64,000 nucleotides of DNA from Hormiphora californensis (GCA_020137815.1 CM035355.1:8183673-8247672), one strand, 5' to 3'. Positions 1 to 10,007 are shown, counted from the stretch's first letter. Notes: generated by a model from the letters alone, not told the origin. Program-made: numbers and translations.

Positions 1-9
1 CACTCTTAC

Positions 10-1375
10 AACTGTCAATGTTAAACCACTGCAACCCAATCTTCCGAATAGTGAACCAATGCTGGTTGAGGTTGCAGATAAACGCGGTGAGGAACGCTGC
101 GGGGTTAGTTCGGGCCTCAGCCAGCGAGGGGTGGTTCCAGTGTTGGGCTGTTAATCCGTATACCTCTAGAGCCTTCATTATCACCTGTAAAGAAGACGGT
201 TACCATGGTTACCATGTGTGTAAAGAAGACGGTTACCATGGTTACCATGTGTGTAATGGGGTCGGTTACCATGGTTACCATGTGTGTAATGGGGTCAGTT
301 ACCATGGTTACCATGTGTGTAATGGGGTCGGTAACCATGGTTACCATGTGTGTAATGGGGTCAGTTACCATGGTTACCATGTGTGTAATGGGGTCAGTTA
401 CCATGGTTACCATGTGTGTAAAGAAGACGGTTACCATGGTTACCATGTGTGTAATGGGGTCAGTTACCATGGTTACCATGTGTGTAAAGAAGACGGTTAC
501 CATGGTTACCATGTGTGTAAAGAAGACGGTTACCATGGTTACCATGTGTGTAACGGGGTCGGTAACCATGGTTACCATGTGTATATTATATTCTATATTG
601 CCTGGACAGAGAAGAAGCCGCTGTCATCCATGTTGTTCGAAGGTTGACGTTGCCACTCTTCAATCTCAGCAGCAGTTCCCCCATCCTCGATCCTCCTTCT
701 CTCTTCCCTGTCAAGCTGCAGTGCTAACTCCCCCAGCTGGATGGCATCAAACACGGGCACCTGAGAGAGCAAATATGTGTGTTGCCCCCCCCCCCCGGTC
801 ATTCCACCCTCCCCCGGTCATTCCACCCCTCCCTCGGTCATTCCACCCCTCCCTCGGTCATTCCACCCCTCCCTCGGTCATCCCACCCCTCCCTCGGTCA
901 TCCCACCCCTCCCTCGGTCATTCCACCCCTCCCTCGGTCATTCCACCCCTCCCTCTGTCATTCCACCCCTCCCTCGGTCATTCCACCCCTCCTGGTCATT
1001 CCACCCCCCTGGTCATTCCACCCCCGGTCATTCCACCCCTCCTTCGGTCATTCCACCCCTCCCTCGGTCATCCCACCCCTCCCTCGGTCATTCCACCCCT
1101 CCCTCGGTCATCCCACCCCTCCCTCGGTCATTCCACCCCTCCCTCGGTCATTCCACCCCTCCCTCGGTCATCCCACCCCTCCCTCGGTCATTCCACCCCT
1201 CCCTCGGTCATTCCACCCCTCCCCCTGGTCATTCCACCCCCCCCCCCCCCCGATCAATCCACTCCCCCCTCCGATCTATACAATCCTGTTAGCAGTGAAT
1301 TACCTGTAAAAGCGTGTTTAGGCAGTGCTTGGCACAAAGTTGTCCCTCCTGAGTCTCATGGTGTATCAGCTCCAT
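10..1375 (-). CDS. ATXN3: Ataxin-3-like Josephin deubiquitinase, 5' part of gene (3 exons)
   Basis: Three minus-strand exons are visible: 1304-1375 (start codon, MELIHHETQEGQLC...), 602-760 (VPVFDAIQLGELALQLD ... NMDDSGFFSVQ) and 10-184 (VIMKALEVYG ... NQHWFTIRKIGLQWFN). Joined, they read as an N-terminal Josephin domain. Ataxin-3 is a cysteine protease that trims ubiquitin chains. Gln9 and Cys14 sit at the family positions, the catalytic His falls at residue 119 as in the human protein, and the Asn of the WFN motif follows at about 132. All exon joins are phase 0. Exon 1 ends at a GTAATT donor. The last visible exon probably ends at GTAAGA (positions 9-4), so the rest of the domain and the UIM tail lie beyond the window edge. 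The exon 2 donor reads CAG|GCAATA, a GC donor. Each intron is mostly minisatellite, and another array begins about 12 bases upstream of the ATG. Identity is well supported by recalled family sequence. Confidence 0.9.
189..590. repeat. 33-bp minisatellite filling ATXN3 intron 2
   Basis: About 12 units of 33 bp, each with a GGTTACCATGGTTACC core followed by ATGTGTGTAA and one of two 8-base variants (AAGAAGAC or TGGGGTCA/G). In the gene's orientation the first variant reads GTCTTCTTTACAC, one base from the true acceptor GTCTTCTTTACAG next to the exon at 184. The array therefore looks grown from the 3' splice-site region. It makes up nearly the whole 417-bp intron. Confidence 0.95.
790..1255. repeat. 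20-bp minisatellite in ATXN3 intron 1
   Basis: More than 20 near-identical units of CCCTCGGTCATTCCACCCCT, bounded by C-runs at both ends. It occupies most of the 543-bp intron between exons 1 and 2. The long proline/histidine ORFs across it are by-products of the repeat. Confidence 0.97.
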
Positions 1376-1387
1376 TACAGCTTCATA

Positions 1388-2055
1388 TTCATCTAGTTAA
1401 AATAATATATCGGTTACCATGGTAACATATTCATCTAGTTAAAATAATATATCGGTTACCATGGTAACATATTCATCTAGTTAAAATAATATATCGGTTA
1501 CCATGGTAACATATTCATCTAGTTAAAATAATATATCGGTTACCATGGTAACATATTCATCTAGTTAAAATAATATATCGGTTACCATGGTAACATATTC
1601 ATCTAGTTAAAATAATATATATCGGTTACCATGGTTACATATTCATCTAGTTAAAATAATATATCGGTTACCATGGTAACATATTCATCTAGTTAAAATA
1701 ATATATCGGTTACCATGGTAACATATTCATCTAGTTAAAATAATATATCAGTTACCATGGTAACATATTCATCTAGTTAAAATAATATATCGGTTACCAT
1801 GGTAACATATTCATCTAGTTAAAATAATATATCGGTTACCATGGTAACATATTCATCTAGTTAAAATAATATATCAGTTACCATGGTAACATATTCATCT
1901 AGTTAAAATAATATATCGGTTACCATGGTAACATATTCATCTAGTTAAAATAATATATCGGTTACCATGGCTTCATAACATATTCATCTAGTTAAAATAA
2001 TATATCGGTTACCATGGTTACCATGGTTACCATGGTAACCATGGCAATATATATG
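1388..2055. repeat. 42-bp X-box-like array in the ATXN3 5' flank
   Basis: About 14 units of 42 bp, each carrying the palindrome GGTTACCATGGTAAC plus an A/T-rich segment (ATTCATCTAGTTAAAATAAT). The first partial unit begins about 12 bases upstream of the ATXN3 ATG, so the array lies in the 5' UTR or promoter. The palindrome fits the RFX X-box consensus GTNRCC-N(0-3)-RGYAAC (known consensus). Whether it is bound is inference. The right end degrades into CCATGGTTACCATGG and a duplicated AATATATATGG. Confidence 0.95.
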
Positions 2056-3410
2056 GCAATATATATGGTCGGGACGGCGCTGGCAGGTTGGGACCTACTG
2101 CCATTCCAAACCATCTAGTTTTAGTTTTCTAAACACCGGGGAACTTCTGTTGTTTCTTAGTTGTTTTAGTACAGACGTAAGTGTTAATCGCTGATTATAG
2201 TCAAACTTTTTTATTTCCCCGCCCGGGTGAATGCCGAAGGCATTCACCCGGATGCCTTTTGCAAAAAGGCATAGGGGTTTAGAATTCGACAAGATTACAT
2301 ACTAGTGAAGTGTCACGCTTTTTTTGTCCCGTGACGTAACCCATCCATAGCAACCATCCAGTGCGGAGTGCTCAAAATATCATTTGAAATACTTCACATA
2401 CGCTCTAATCCAAATTGTCCACGAAGGCGACGCCCGCAAAGTTATTACAGTGCTGAAATGACGCACTTTCATTAGAACGCGCAGCCCGGCGCCGCGCGCC
2501 CCTTCCTGTTTGCAATTCATAACGTTCATCGTTCGTCATGTGTTCGTCATTACAATTGCGCTCTGGTATTGTCATTGATTGCATGAGGTTAGTTGAGTGG
2601 AGATCACATAGACTAGAATTAAAAGGAGCCTAATTAGGCAGCTCATATCACCTGCACTGTTCTGTCTCACCTTTCAGAATCTCATTAGGTCATGGACGAT
2701 GGGATGTAATTAGGAGTGTCACATGCCAATGGCGGGGAAATACAGTACTATGGATACATAGTGCAAATATTCTTGTTTTGAAAATTATAGTGTGAGCCGG
2801 AATGGCGTCGAGTGCCGCAGTCGCGTTGAGTATTAGTTCGGACACGGTGGGTACCAGGGTGGGGTAACATGGTAAACGCACACAAAAGACCTTACCCGTC
2901 TTCGTGTTATTAGCCATGATGCGCCACCCTGTATACCCACCCAGATTTGTCCAGTGTGGCTGGTTTTCTTGACATTATATGATTTATTGCGGCGCATGCC
3001 ACTGTCAGCGGCAGTTTTGATTGATTGATTGAGTTTAGATGGCCATGAGGTGTGTTATTACTATTACTATGTTGTTATGCATCACTCACTAGTGAATAAA
3101 TATGTAGTAGAAAAATGGTGCCAACGCACTCTCTAAACTATCACTTTCTCAAGTGTACCCGTTTCCTGGGACATTGGCATACAGGGGTGCGCGTATGAGG
3201 GGGCTGCAGCGCATTCCAACCTGGGACAGTGACCTGCAATCTGCATTCGAGCCAAAGCTCAAATGAGGGGCCTCGGAAACGTTCAGGGTCATGCACATTC
3301 GGGTCACGCCAATCACAGCTCAGAACTTGGCAAACGCTGCTGGCCCCGCGGGATAAGGCAGCGCTTTTCAAGGGAAACAGAACTGAAAAGTTTGGCATGA
3401 TTAATCACGA
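2056..3410. other. Intergenic stretch with a hairpin, no convincing gene
   Basis: No ORF here has a recognisable family match. Positions 2226-2251 form the near-perfect palindrome GGGTGAATGCCGAAGGCATTCACCC, followed at about 2252-2273 by a second stem built on ATGCCTTTT and AAAAAGGCAT. A 75-codon minus ORF at 2690-2917 has no motif that I recognise and is not annotated as a gene. The 3140-3400 stretch is moderately G+C-rich, and short ORFs there shadow each other. Confidence 0.6.
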
Positions 3411-3563
3411 AATAGGGATCCCTAAAAAAGTTCAGTATTTACACAGCAAACGTGTTCCTTTTTTCCTTTTAAGTATTTACACAGCGTTTACACAGTCTTT
3501 ACACAGTCGTTACACCCAGAGCGCCCGCGCCGCTCTGGGTGTAAAGACTGCGTCTTTCGCACT

Positions 3564-3784
3564 AGTGGAAGCTCTTACGGTATTTCCCACGCCCCGTGGG
3601 AAAGTTTTTGACCGTGGGAAAGTTTTCAAACCGTGGGAAAAGAAAGATACATACAATAACATACAAAAAATAATTATTTTTTTAAAGTTATTGTATGTAT
3701 CTCTCTTTTCCCACGGTTTGAAAACTTTCCCACGGTCAAAAACTTTCCCACGGGGCGTGGGAAATACCGTAAGAGCTTCCACTA
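3564..3784. mobile_element. Foldback MITE nested in the left arm
   Basis: A nearly perfect palindrome of about 221 bp whose arms begin AGTGGAAGCTCTTACGG and include repeated CGTGGGAAA words. The spacer is A/T-rich (around 3665-3690). It is flanked by the 4-bp direct repeat CACT (3560-3563 and 3785-3788). The opposite arm near 5915-5935 has the uninterrupted sequence TTTCGCACTCGATTT in inverse orientation, which serves as an empty site and confirms the boundaries. Confidence 0.85.
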
Positions 3785-3917
3785 CACTCGATTTGCAGCG
3801 TTTTCGGAAACTTTTTTCGCCGCAGCGCTCAATTTACCCAAGAAATATCTTCTTAAAAAAAATTTTGGCGGATATATATATAATAGGGATCCCTAAAAAA
3901 GTTCAGTATTTATATTT

Positions 3918-4301
3918 ATGGAGGCATCCTACCTCGATGTGCGGGTGTTTCACCCTAATGCTCCCTCCTACCAGAAAACATCAATCGCACAGCTACACAG
4001 AACTCACCAGAACCAGAAGAAAATGGCCTATTTGAGGAGGGTTCTAAACGTAGAGCAGGGTAGCTTCACTCCTCTTGTGTTTGCTACTTCAGGAGGCTTC
4101 GCACCAGAGGTTAAACGAGTTCTGGAATGCGTTGGACACAAAATCTGCTCCAAGCACCAAGAAGGACTCAGTGAGACGATGTCTTTTATAAGACAAAAGC
4201 TCAGATTTAGCCTGTTGAGATCAACCTTAGTAGCATTGAGGGGCACTAAGAGGCGTGTGGTACCATTTATGCCGAGCGAAGTTGATTTCAGAGTGACGTA
4301 A
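3918..4301 (+). pseudogene. Mobile-element ORF fragment (YLDVRVFHP ... FTPLVFATSGG type)
   Basis: An ORF of 127 codons beginning MEASYLDVRVFHP and containing GSFTPLVFATSGG, RQKLRFSLLRSTLVALRG and a basic tail. A second ORF at 6758-7144 is clearly homologous along its length. From memory, this block occurs as the C-terminal part of retroelement-type ORFs in aquatic invertebrates, where it continues an upstream polyprotein; I could not verify this. It begins about 24 bases after a copy of the AGGGATCCCT end, so it may be a captured tail rather than a free gene. The downstream stretch 4302-4815 is A+T-rich with CACA words and no further coding signal. Confidence 0.55.
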
Positions 4302-4820
4302 TTTATTCTGTGTTTACTTTTATAAATCGCTAGGGACGTGCGTGGTGTTTAAGTTTAAGTTTAAGTTTACGCACAATTTATCACAAAGTCACACAATTAA
4401 TATATAACTTCGTCCCGCTCTTACACCATACACTAATAAAGTGATACAAGGCTGAGAGGTGAAAATATACAGTTCACATCAGCGGTTTCCTAAAGCGGTT
4501 TAAACAATACTTAGAGACAGTGATACACATCCTAGTAGCATTAGATGCACAAAATACGAGGAACAAGGGGTTATAGAAAACAAGGTAACGAACTAACAAA
4601 ACAAGCAGACAAACATAAAAACAGATTAAACAGAATACATAAAGTCACAGACGCAAAACACAACATCAGCAGTCAATACAAAACGGTTAATACAAAAACA
4701 TACTAACACACGTACAAACACATTCACAGACAAACAGACAATCACAAACACATACACACAGATTCGGTAATAAATAAATAATAAATTAGCTGTCCTTCAA
4801 ACACACACTCACTGAAGAGT

Positions 4821-5053
4821 CCTTGACAAGTTTTTTATCGAGAAAAACGTATTGAGAAAAACGGTATCCTTGACAAGTTTTTTATCGAGAAAAACGTATT
4901 GAGAAAAACGGTATCCTTGACAAGTTTTTTATCGAGAAAAACGTATTGAGAAAAACGGTATCCTTGACAAGTTTTTTATCGAGAAAAACGTATTGAGAAA
5001 AACGGTATCCTTGACAAGTTTTTTATCGAGAAAAACGTATTGAGAAAAACGGT
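4821..5053. repeat. 47-bp tandem repeat, 5 copies
   Basis: Five near-identical units starting CCTTGACAAGTTTTTTATCG and ending in AGAAAAACGGTAT. Each unit has an internal duplication of GAGAAAAACG. It lies between the two arms of the TIR element and encodes nothing recognisable. Confidence 0.95.
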
Positions 5054-5640
5054 GTGTATGGTCTTCTTTCTTCATTCTTCGGCATAAAACTCAGCCAGTC
5101 TGGAACCTCAGCTACTCAAACTCTGCTAAACAACTCAGAGGCCAGAAAATGTTAACAATTTACACAAAATGCACACACTCAGTCATAGGTGGTCCCTCTA
5201 CTAAGTCTCAGGTAGATGTAGGAAGGAATGGTGTAGAAAGTAGGAAGGGATGTAGGAAGGAATATAGGAAGGAATGGTGCAGAGTAGAGACAGTAGGTCA
5301 GGTGGGATGTAAGGAAGCTGGAGAGAGGGTCTGGAAGAAGAGACAGCACCTAGGACACGGGAAACCCAGGAACGAACCAGGTAAGGACAGGGAGGCAGAC
5401 TATTTAGTTCCATGGAACTGCAGGAAGAAATGATGTAGGATTGAGAAAGCAGGTAGGATTGAGAAAGCAGGTCATAGGTGGGATATAGGGGTGTGTACCA
5501 GGAGTGGTGAATTATGCAGCCATTCTTTATTGTGTCTCTACCTCTTTTCTCCGTGTCCTAACACAATATACCTATGGTACACCCGCACACGTGTTCCTTT
5601 ATTTTCTGCTTGGTATTTATACAGAGTTTAAACAGTCTTT
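5054..5640. other. Non-coding interior of the TIR element
   Basis: Purine-rich, loosely repeated GGAAGGAATG and GTAGGAA words around 5215-5290 and a duplicated GATTGAGAAAGCAGGT near 5440-5475. Short ORFs on both strands overlap here and have no recognisable domain. Confidence 0.5.
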
Positions 5641-5765
5641 AAAGTGCGTTTCAAACGACTTGACCTGAGATTCCTGGAAATTCAGGATTTCCCCTTTGTA
5701 AATACACGCGCAATGCGCCAAATTCCAAGAATTACGGGTCAAGTCGCTTGAAACGGACTTTACAC
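5640..5765. mobile_element. Small imperfect foldback MITE
   Basis: Imperfect inverted repeats of about 30 bp: left AGTGCGTTTCAAACGACTTG, right CAAGTCGCTTGAAACGGACT. They enclose about 65 bases and lie between CTTTA-type direct repeats. It is nested in the right part of the TIR element. Confidence 0.65.
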
Positions 5766-6006
5766 AGTCGTTACACAGTCGTTACGGAAAACGTTAAAAT
5801 CTGGGTGCCTTCCATTGCTAACATTTCATCGATTTTGGGGTTCGAGACGGGTTAGGGCTGTTGTTAGGGTCGGGTTAAATTGAGCGCTGCGGCGAAAAAA
5901 GTTTCCGAAAACGCTGCAAATCGAGTGCGAAAGACGCAGTCTTTACACCGAGAGCGGCGGCCAGCGTTAAAATCTGGGTGTTTTGAGAGTGCTGACAAAC
6001 GGTTTT

Positions 6007-6066
6007 TTAGGGTTAGGGCTAAAGTAGGGTTAGGGTTAGGGTTGGGGTTTGGGTTGGGGTTAGGCA
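6007..6066 (+). repeat. Interstitial telomere-like TTAGGG tract
   Basis: Contains several TTAGGG words (GGGTTAGGGTTAGGGTTGGG) decaying into GGGTTTGGG and GGGGTTAGG. TTAGGG is the usual animal telomere unit. The tract is short, degenerate and inside transposon sequence. Confidence 0.8.
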
Positions 6067-6351
6067 TTGACATTCCCTACCAGATAAACTTTGAATCAGC
6101 CAAAACGGTTGAGTGGTTTGGCGGTTAGAGCCATTTTAGTGAATCAACTTTTTTGGCAGCGCGCACCTGTAAACAGGCCTCCAAACACCCAGATCGTAAC
6201 GGCGCCCGAGAGCGGCGCGGGCGCTCTGGGTGTAATGACTGTGTAAAGACTGTGTAAACGCTGTGTAAACGCTGTGTAAACGCTGTGTAAATACTGAACT
6301 TTTTTAGGGATCCCTATGGTCGGTTAGACATCAGTACACGTGATTTCTGGT

Positions 6352-6756
6352 CTAAAGTGTAAGCGAAACTAAAACGAACCCCCTGTGCGGCTCAAATTGA
6401 ACGTTTTTGGTCATCCGTCAATTCTTAACCAAATCGCTTAAATTTTGGCTCGTTGGAAAGCCCCGAATGTCCTCTTTCTAATGAACCCAGGTTTATGCAA
6501 TTTGGTCAAGAATTGACGGAGTTATGACCAAAAACATACTAAATAGTGCTGAAAAAGTACATTCGGTCGTTTTTGGTCATAACTCCGTCAATTCTTGACC
6601 AAATTGCATAAACCTGAGTTCATTAGAAAGAGGACATTCAGGGCTTTCCAACGAGCCCAAATTTAAGCGATTTGGTTAAGAATTGACGGAGTTATGACCA
6701 AAAACGTTCAATTTGAGCCGCACAGGGGGTTCGTTTTAGTTTCGCTTACACTTTAG
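6352..6756. mobile_element. 405-bp foldback MITE
   Basis: Two arms of about 190 bp, beginning CTAAAGTGTAAGCGAAAC and ending with its inverse complement. Each arm itself contains the direct and inverse phrases TTTTTGGTCATAACTCCGTC and AATTGACGGAGTTATGACC, so a four-fold stem is possible. Its right end is one base away from the ATG of the ORF at 6758. Confidence 0.9.
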
Positions 6757-6757
6757 T

Positions 6758-7144
6758 ATGGATAACACCTATTTCGATGTGAGGATTTTTTATCCTAGGG
6801 TGGCGTCTAACTCTAACCAGTCAATCTCTAAAGTGTACGAAAAACACGAAAGGGAGAAAAAGACTGGCTACCTTCATCGGGTCATTGAAGTGGAAAAATC
6901 TTCATTTACACCTTTGGTCATGTCCACAACGGGGGGACTCGGTCGAGAATTCAAAAAGACACTGAAACAGCTAGCCGATAAGAAAGCTAAGACAACGAGA
7001 TTTTCCTACGAACAATGTATCCGCTATCTTCGACTCAGACTATCTTTCGCCATGGTGCGATCAATAACCATCTCCATCAGGGGGCATCGGAGGAGATTGA
7101 GGGGCGAAGGCAGCAGGGACGAGCAGATATACCAAGTTGGGTAA
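6758..7144 (+). pseudogene. Second mobile-element ORF fragment, homologous to 3918-4301
   Basis: 128 codons, starting MDNTYFDVRIFYP and sharing the FTPLVMSTTGG, YLRLRLSFAMVRS and RGHRRR blocks with the ORF at 3918. The two are diverged paralogues and begin at the same point of the alignment. This one directly follows a foldback MITE. The upstream part of the expected longer protein is absent. It could be a C-terminal retroelement domain or a short element gene; the function is unknown to me. Confidence 0.55.
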
Positions 7145-7349
7145 CTGACTATTTTTATATTTAATTTATTACAGATTTGATTATTATAAGTGTATACACG
7201 TATTTATATTCAGGCCGATGTTGGCCGCCACCCCCCCCCCCCCCCCCGAAAAAGCCGCAAAACGCAGCACGCACCGCTCTGGGTGTAATGACTGTGTAAA
7301 GACTGTGTAAACGCTGTGTAAATACTGAACTTTTTTAAGGATCCCTAAA

Positions 7350-7610
7350 AAAGTTCATGCGGCGGACGTATAGATGTACACATAAATTAATGGGACCATA
7401 CGACTTTTCAAACAGGTGGGTTTTGAGTCTGGATTTGAAAGTTTCCTCGTCTGAACAGTTGCGAATGTCAATGGGAAGTTGATTCCAGATCCTCGGGCCT
7501 GAAACTTGAAATGCACGCTGTGTGGTTTTGTACTTGGTTGAAAAATCCCTTTCCAAAAGGGTCAGATCACCGTCGTGACGTAGTGATTTTCCTTTCCTCT
7601 GACGTTTGTT
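7350..7610 (-). pseudogene. 5'-truncated LINE, C-terminal tail
   Basis: A minus ORF at 7335-7556 contains FQVSGPRIWNQLPIDIRN followed by a FKSRLKTHLF block. This is the hallmark C-terminus of many CR1/L2/Jockey-type reverse transcriptase ORFs. No RT core is present, so it is a dead 3' fragment. It lies just after the TIR word at 7337-7346. Confidence 0.8.
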
Positions 7611-7938
7611 TATTAGATTTTGAAGATATATAAATATTTTACTGAAAATTCTATTTTTGGGGTGGTTTCCCTATCCAAATGGTCTCAGAAAGTCTTGGCA
7701 GCAAAGCTGCCAAGAATTTTTGGGGGTTGTGCACTGTGCAGTGTGCACCCCCAAAACTGTGCACCCCCCGCATCACCCCCCTGGAGCCAGCCCTGTCTTT
7801 AATTTCAAGACGCACTTTTTTGCCAATATCTAATCCATGTTCAAAATTTCTAATCTCACCATAATTCATGTTACCCCTCGAAATTTTTAGGTTAAACCCC
7901 CCAATTATAATTCATGTTACCCCTCTCTCCTGTTTTAG
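7611..7938. other. BTB-gene upstream region with hairpins
   Basis: Contains the perfect palindrome CTTGGCAGCAAAGCTGCCAAG (7695-7715, written here as stems CTTGGCAGC and GCTGCCAAG) and a GGGGGTTGTGCAC / GTGCACCCCC stem. The phrase AATTCATGTTACCCCTC occurs twice, the second copy running into the acceptor CCTGTTTTAG at 7929-7938. Confidence 0.6.
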
Positions 7939-7946
7939 GCGACAGT

Positions 7947-9368
7947 ATGGGAGTAGTTGCATCGAGGAGAGAAAGGGACCCTCCAACAGAAGAACAAGAT
8001 TCCTCCTCACTTCCTCCAGCTGTAGATACCCTTGAACTGGAGTTTGAAGCAGCTCCCTTTTTTACACTGTACCTGAACTCCGGAGATGAAATGCAAGTCA
8101 GAACAGTTGACTTAGCTCGTGTTAGTCGGGTTTTCTACCGTATTGCAAAGGGAGTGGACAATGAAAACGCTGGCTATGATCTTTCAGAGTACCATGACCT
8201 GGCTGTTCGATCTCTGATTGAGGCAATCAACTTGGAGGAACGGAGACCCCAAATAACACAAGATTACTTCCGGGACATTCTGAAATTGTCTCTCCACTTG
8301 GAAATTGAATGGGCCAGTGATTGCTGCTACGATTGGTTTGAGCAACAGATCATGGCTATTGAAAATGTTACAGCTGATACAGTAGGGCCTTGGTTGAAGG
8401 AGGCATCTTTTATATGGAAAAAGTTCTCTAATATGAAACCCCTCAACTTTATAACAAAACGGGTTTACCAACTGGATGCCCGATCTACCTTTGTTGAGCT
8501 ACTCTGTAAGCGGTACCGGAGTCTCTCCCAGATTGAACTAAAAGTTCTGCTGGTGTGTTCTGAGTGTGACGGTGACAACTGTATCCTGCTCCCCCCTTTG
8601 TTTGATAAAATCAGTCTGGAAATAGCAGAAGGAAGCTTTCGCCTGTCGGACAATCTCAAATTTCTACTGGAGAATTCTTGTCTCGACAGTCTTGCTACTT
8701 CTGACCTGAAACAATTTACCCTGTACTACACTAATATTATGGATAGCAATCTGCTGTTAACTCGGGATGATTTTCAGTGGTTATTGGATTTTAGGAAATC
8801 GTGTCTTGCAGCAACCGGCGAAGTGTGTTATTTTAGGTATGAGACAATTCCTGGTGAAACAGCTGACGAAAAGTTTTCTTATTTAATTGACAACAGCACC
8901 AAGTTCTATAACTTTTGTAACTTTTTGAGTGAACTGCAATACCATCATATCGATATTTTCTCTGTTCGTGATTACATACTGCGAATTAATGCAGTCAAGA
9001 CAGAACGAGGCTGGGGAACTGCACCTGGTAATTGGTTACGGTGGTGGTTTGAAAGGACACTTCCCAGTGGCATGTGTGTACCGGATGAGTGGTTTAGTGA
9101 GGACTGGCAGCGGGCTTATGTAAGACATGGTACTTCAGACATTATTCCAATGGAACATAAGAATTGGCCGGTCTGCAACCAGGGAACACGCTGCGGATTT
9201 AAAGTGAAGTGTCAGCGCGAGCGAGATGTACTTGATGTTAACAGTTTCATATGGAGGTGTACACTTGAACCAGCTAAGGGTTACCATTACCATCCGAAAC
9301 GATACAGAGGTGCTGTCCTAGGTCCGAGGTTATATTCACCACGTCTCGGTATATTCTTTAAATCTTAA
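7947..9368 (+). CDS. BTB/BACK-like domain protein, 473 aa
   Basis: A single open exon. The start chosen is the ATG at 7947 (MGVVASRRERDPP), just after a strong acceptor (CCTGTTTTAG, ending 7938); the in-frame ATG at 7914 lies inside that pyrimidine tract. Residues 35-75 (FFTLYLNSGDEMQVRTVDLA, VSRVFYRIA) look like a divergent BTB/POZ fold. Residues 85-160 (DILKLSLHLEIEWASDCCYDWFEQQI) look like the end of BTB and the start of BACK. The remaining 310 residues are helical and have no motif that I know, with several Cys/Trp-rich patches (CNQGTRCGFKVKC). BTB/BACK proteins often act as Cul3 adaptors; that role is inference here. The reading frame is intact and codon use looks normal. A 5' non-coding exon is likely. 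Confidence 0.75.
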   Translation: MGVVASRRERDPPTEEQDSSSLPPAVDTLELEFEAAPFFTLYLNSGDEMQVRTVDLARVSRVFYRIAKGVDNENAGYDLSEYHDLAVRSLIEAINLEERRPQITQDYFRDILKLSLHLEIEWASDCCYDWFEQQIMAIENVTADTVGPWLKEASFIWKKFSNMKPLNFITKRVYQLDARSTFVELLCKRYRSLSQIELKVLLVCSECDGDNCILLPPLFDKISLEIAEGSFRLSDNLKFLLENSCLDSLATSDLKQFTLYYTNIMDSNLLLTRDDFQWLLDFRKSCLAATGEVCYFRYETIPGETADEKFSYLIDNSTKFYNFCNFLSELQYHHIDIFSVRDYILRINAVKTERGWGTAPGNWLRWWFERTLPSGMCVPDEWFSEDWQRAYVRHGTSDIIPMEHKNWPVCNQGTRCGFKVKCQRERDVLDVNSFIWRCTLEPAKGYHYHPKRYRGAVLGPRLYSPRLGIFFKS

Positions 9369-9595
9369 GATAGATCTTCTTGAGGATCTAGTACACAGGG
9401 ACAGCTCCGGATTGGTAATTGGTGTCCAGGTGTTCATGGACAACAGAGAGCTAAGGAGACTTTGATTTTTGTTTCTTACATTTTGTACAATATATTGGAC
9501 AAACATGTTATTGTAAGATTTTGTAAAAGTTTTTAGTCACTAAATATTAGTATCTCACTGATTTATAATAACTTTCACAGTAAGTTGACTTTATG

Positions 9596-9760
9596 GTGAG
9601 ATGTGTTACACAATAGGTGTTGAGCCACACTTTACTGGTGAGATGTGTTACACAATAGGTGTTGAGCCACACTTTACTGGTGAGATGTGTTACACAATAG
9701 GTGTTGAGCCACACTTTACTGGTGAGATGTTTACACATATAGGTTTTGAGCCAGCGACTT
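9596..9760. repeat. 42-bp tandem repeat, about 4 copies
   Basis: Units begin GTGAGATGTGTTACACAATA and end in CCACACTTTACTG. The fourth copy is diverged, and a loose fifth copy lies near 9822. It lies between the BTB gene and the SLC66A2 exons and begins with a GTGAG word resembling a splice donor. Confidence 0.95.
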
Positions 9761-10007
9761 TACTGGTGATGATTGTTTACCCACCACATTATACACAATA
9801 TATGTTGATGTTAAATACTGGTGAGATGTGTTACACAACATGTTGATGATGCATTACGTTGTGTAACATGTTACACATGTTACTCATGTTGATGATGGTT
9901 AGATTTTACACAATATGTTAAATACTGGTTAGTTTTGACATGATATCAGATTTGATACATATGTATTATTTTAGTACTCATTTTCACCATTTTCGTTAAT
10001 CCCTCAG

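Larger units (their letters stand above)
3414..6315. mobile_element. DNA transposon or composite with long inverted-repeat arms
   Basis: The left end reads AGGGATCCCTAAAAAAGTTC followed by repeated TTTACACAG words. The right end is its inverse complement, with GTGTAAACGCTG repeated and then GAACTTTTTTAGGGATCCCT. A second shared arm pair lies further in: the CTCGATTTGCAGCGTTTTCG block near 3789 recurs inverted near 5910. Further copies of the terminal word lie at 3885-3894 and 7337-7346, so several ends are nested or tandem. No transposase is recognised inside. It could be one degraded element or two related elements abutting. Confidence 0.7.

Noticed and set aside
205-1425. 406-codon plus-strand ORF
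   Set aside because: It is made of minisatellite translations (VTMVTMC and IPPLPRSFHP types) running antisense to ATXN3 exons.
2690-2917. 75-codon minus ORF starting MANNTKTGKVFC
   Set aside because: No homology that I recognise, no splice or promoter support, and competing frames.
3141-4035. 268-codon plus ORF and its opposite-strand partner
   Set aside because: The frame crosses a foldback MITE and TIR arms and reads mirror peptides on both strands; it is not a gene.
6007-6066. Chromosome end or telomere
   Set aside because: The TTAGGG tract is short, degenerate and embedded in transposon sequence with genes on both sides.
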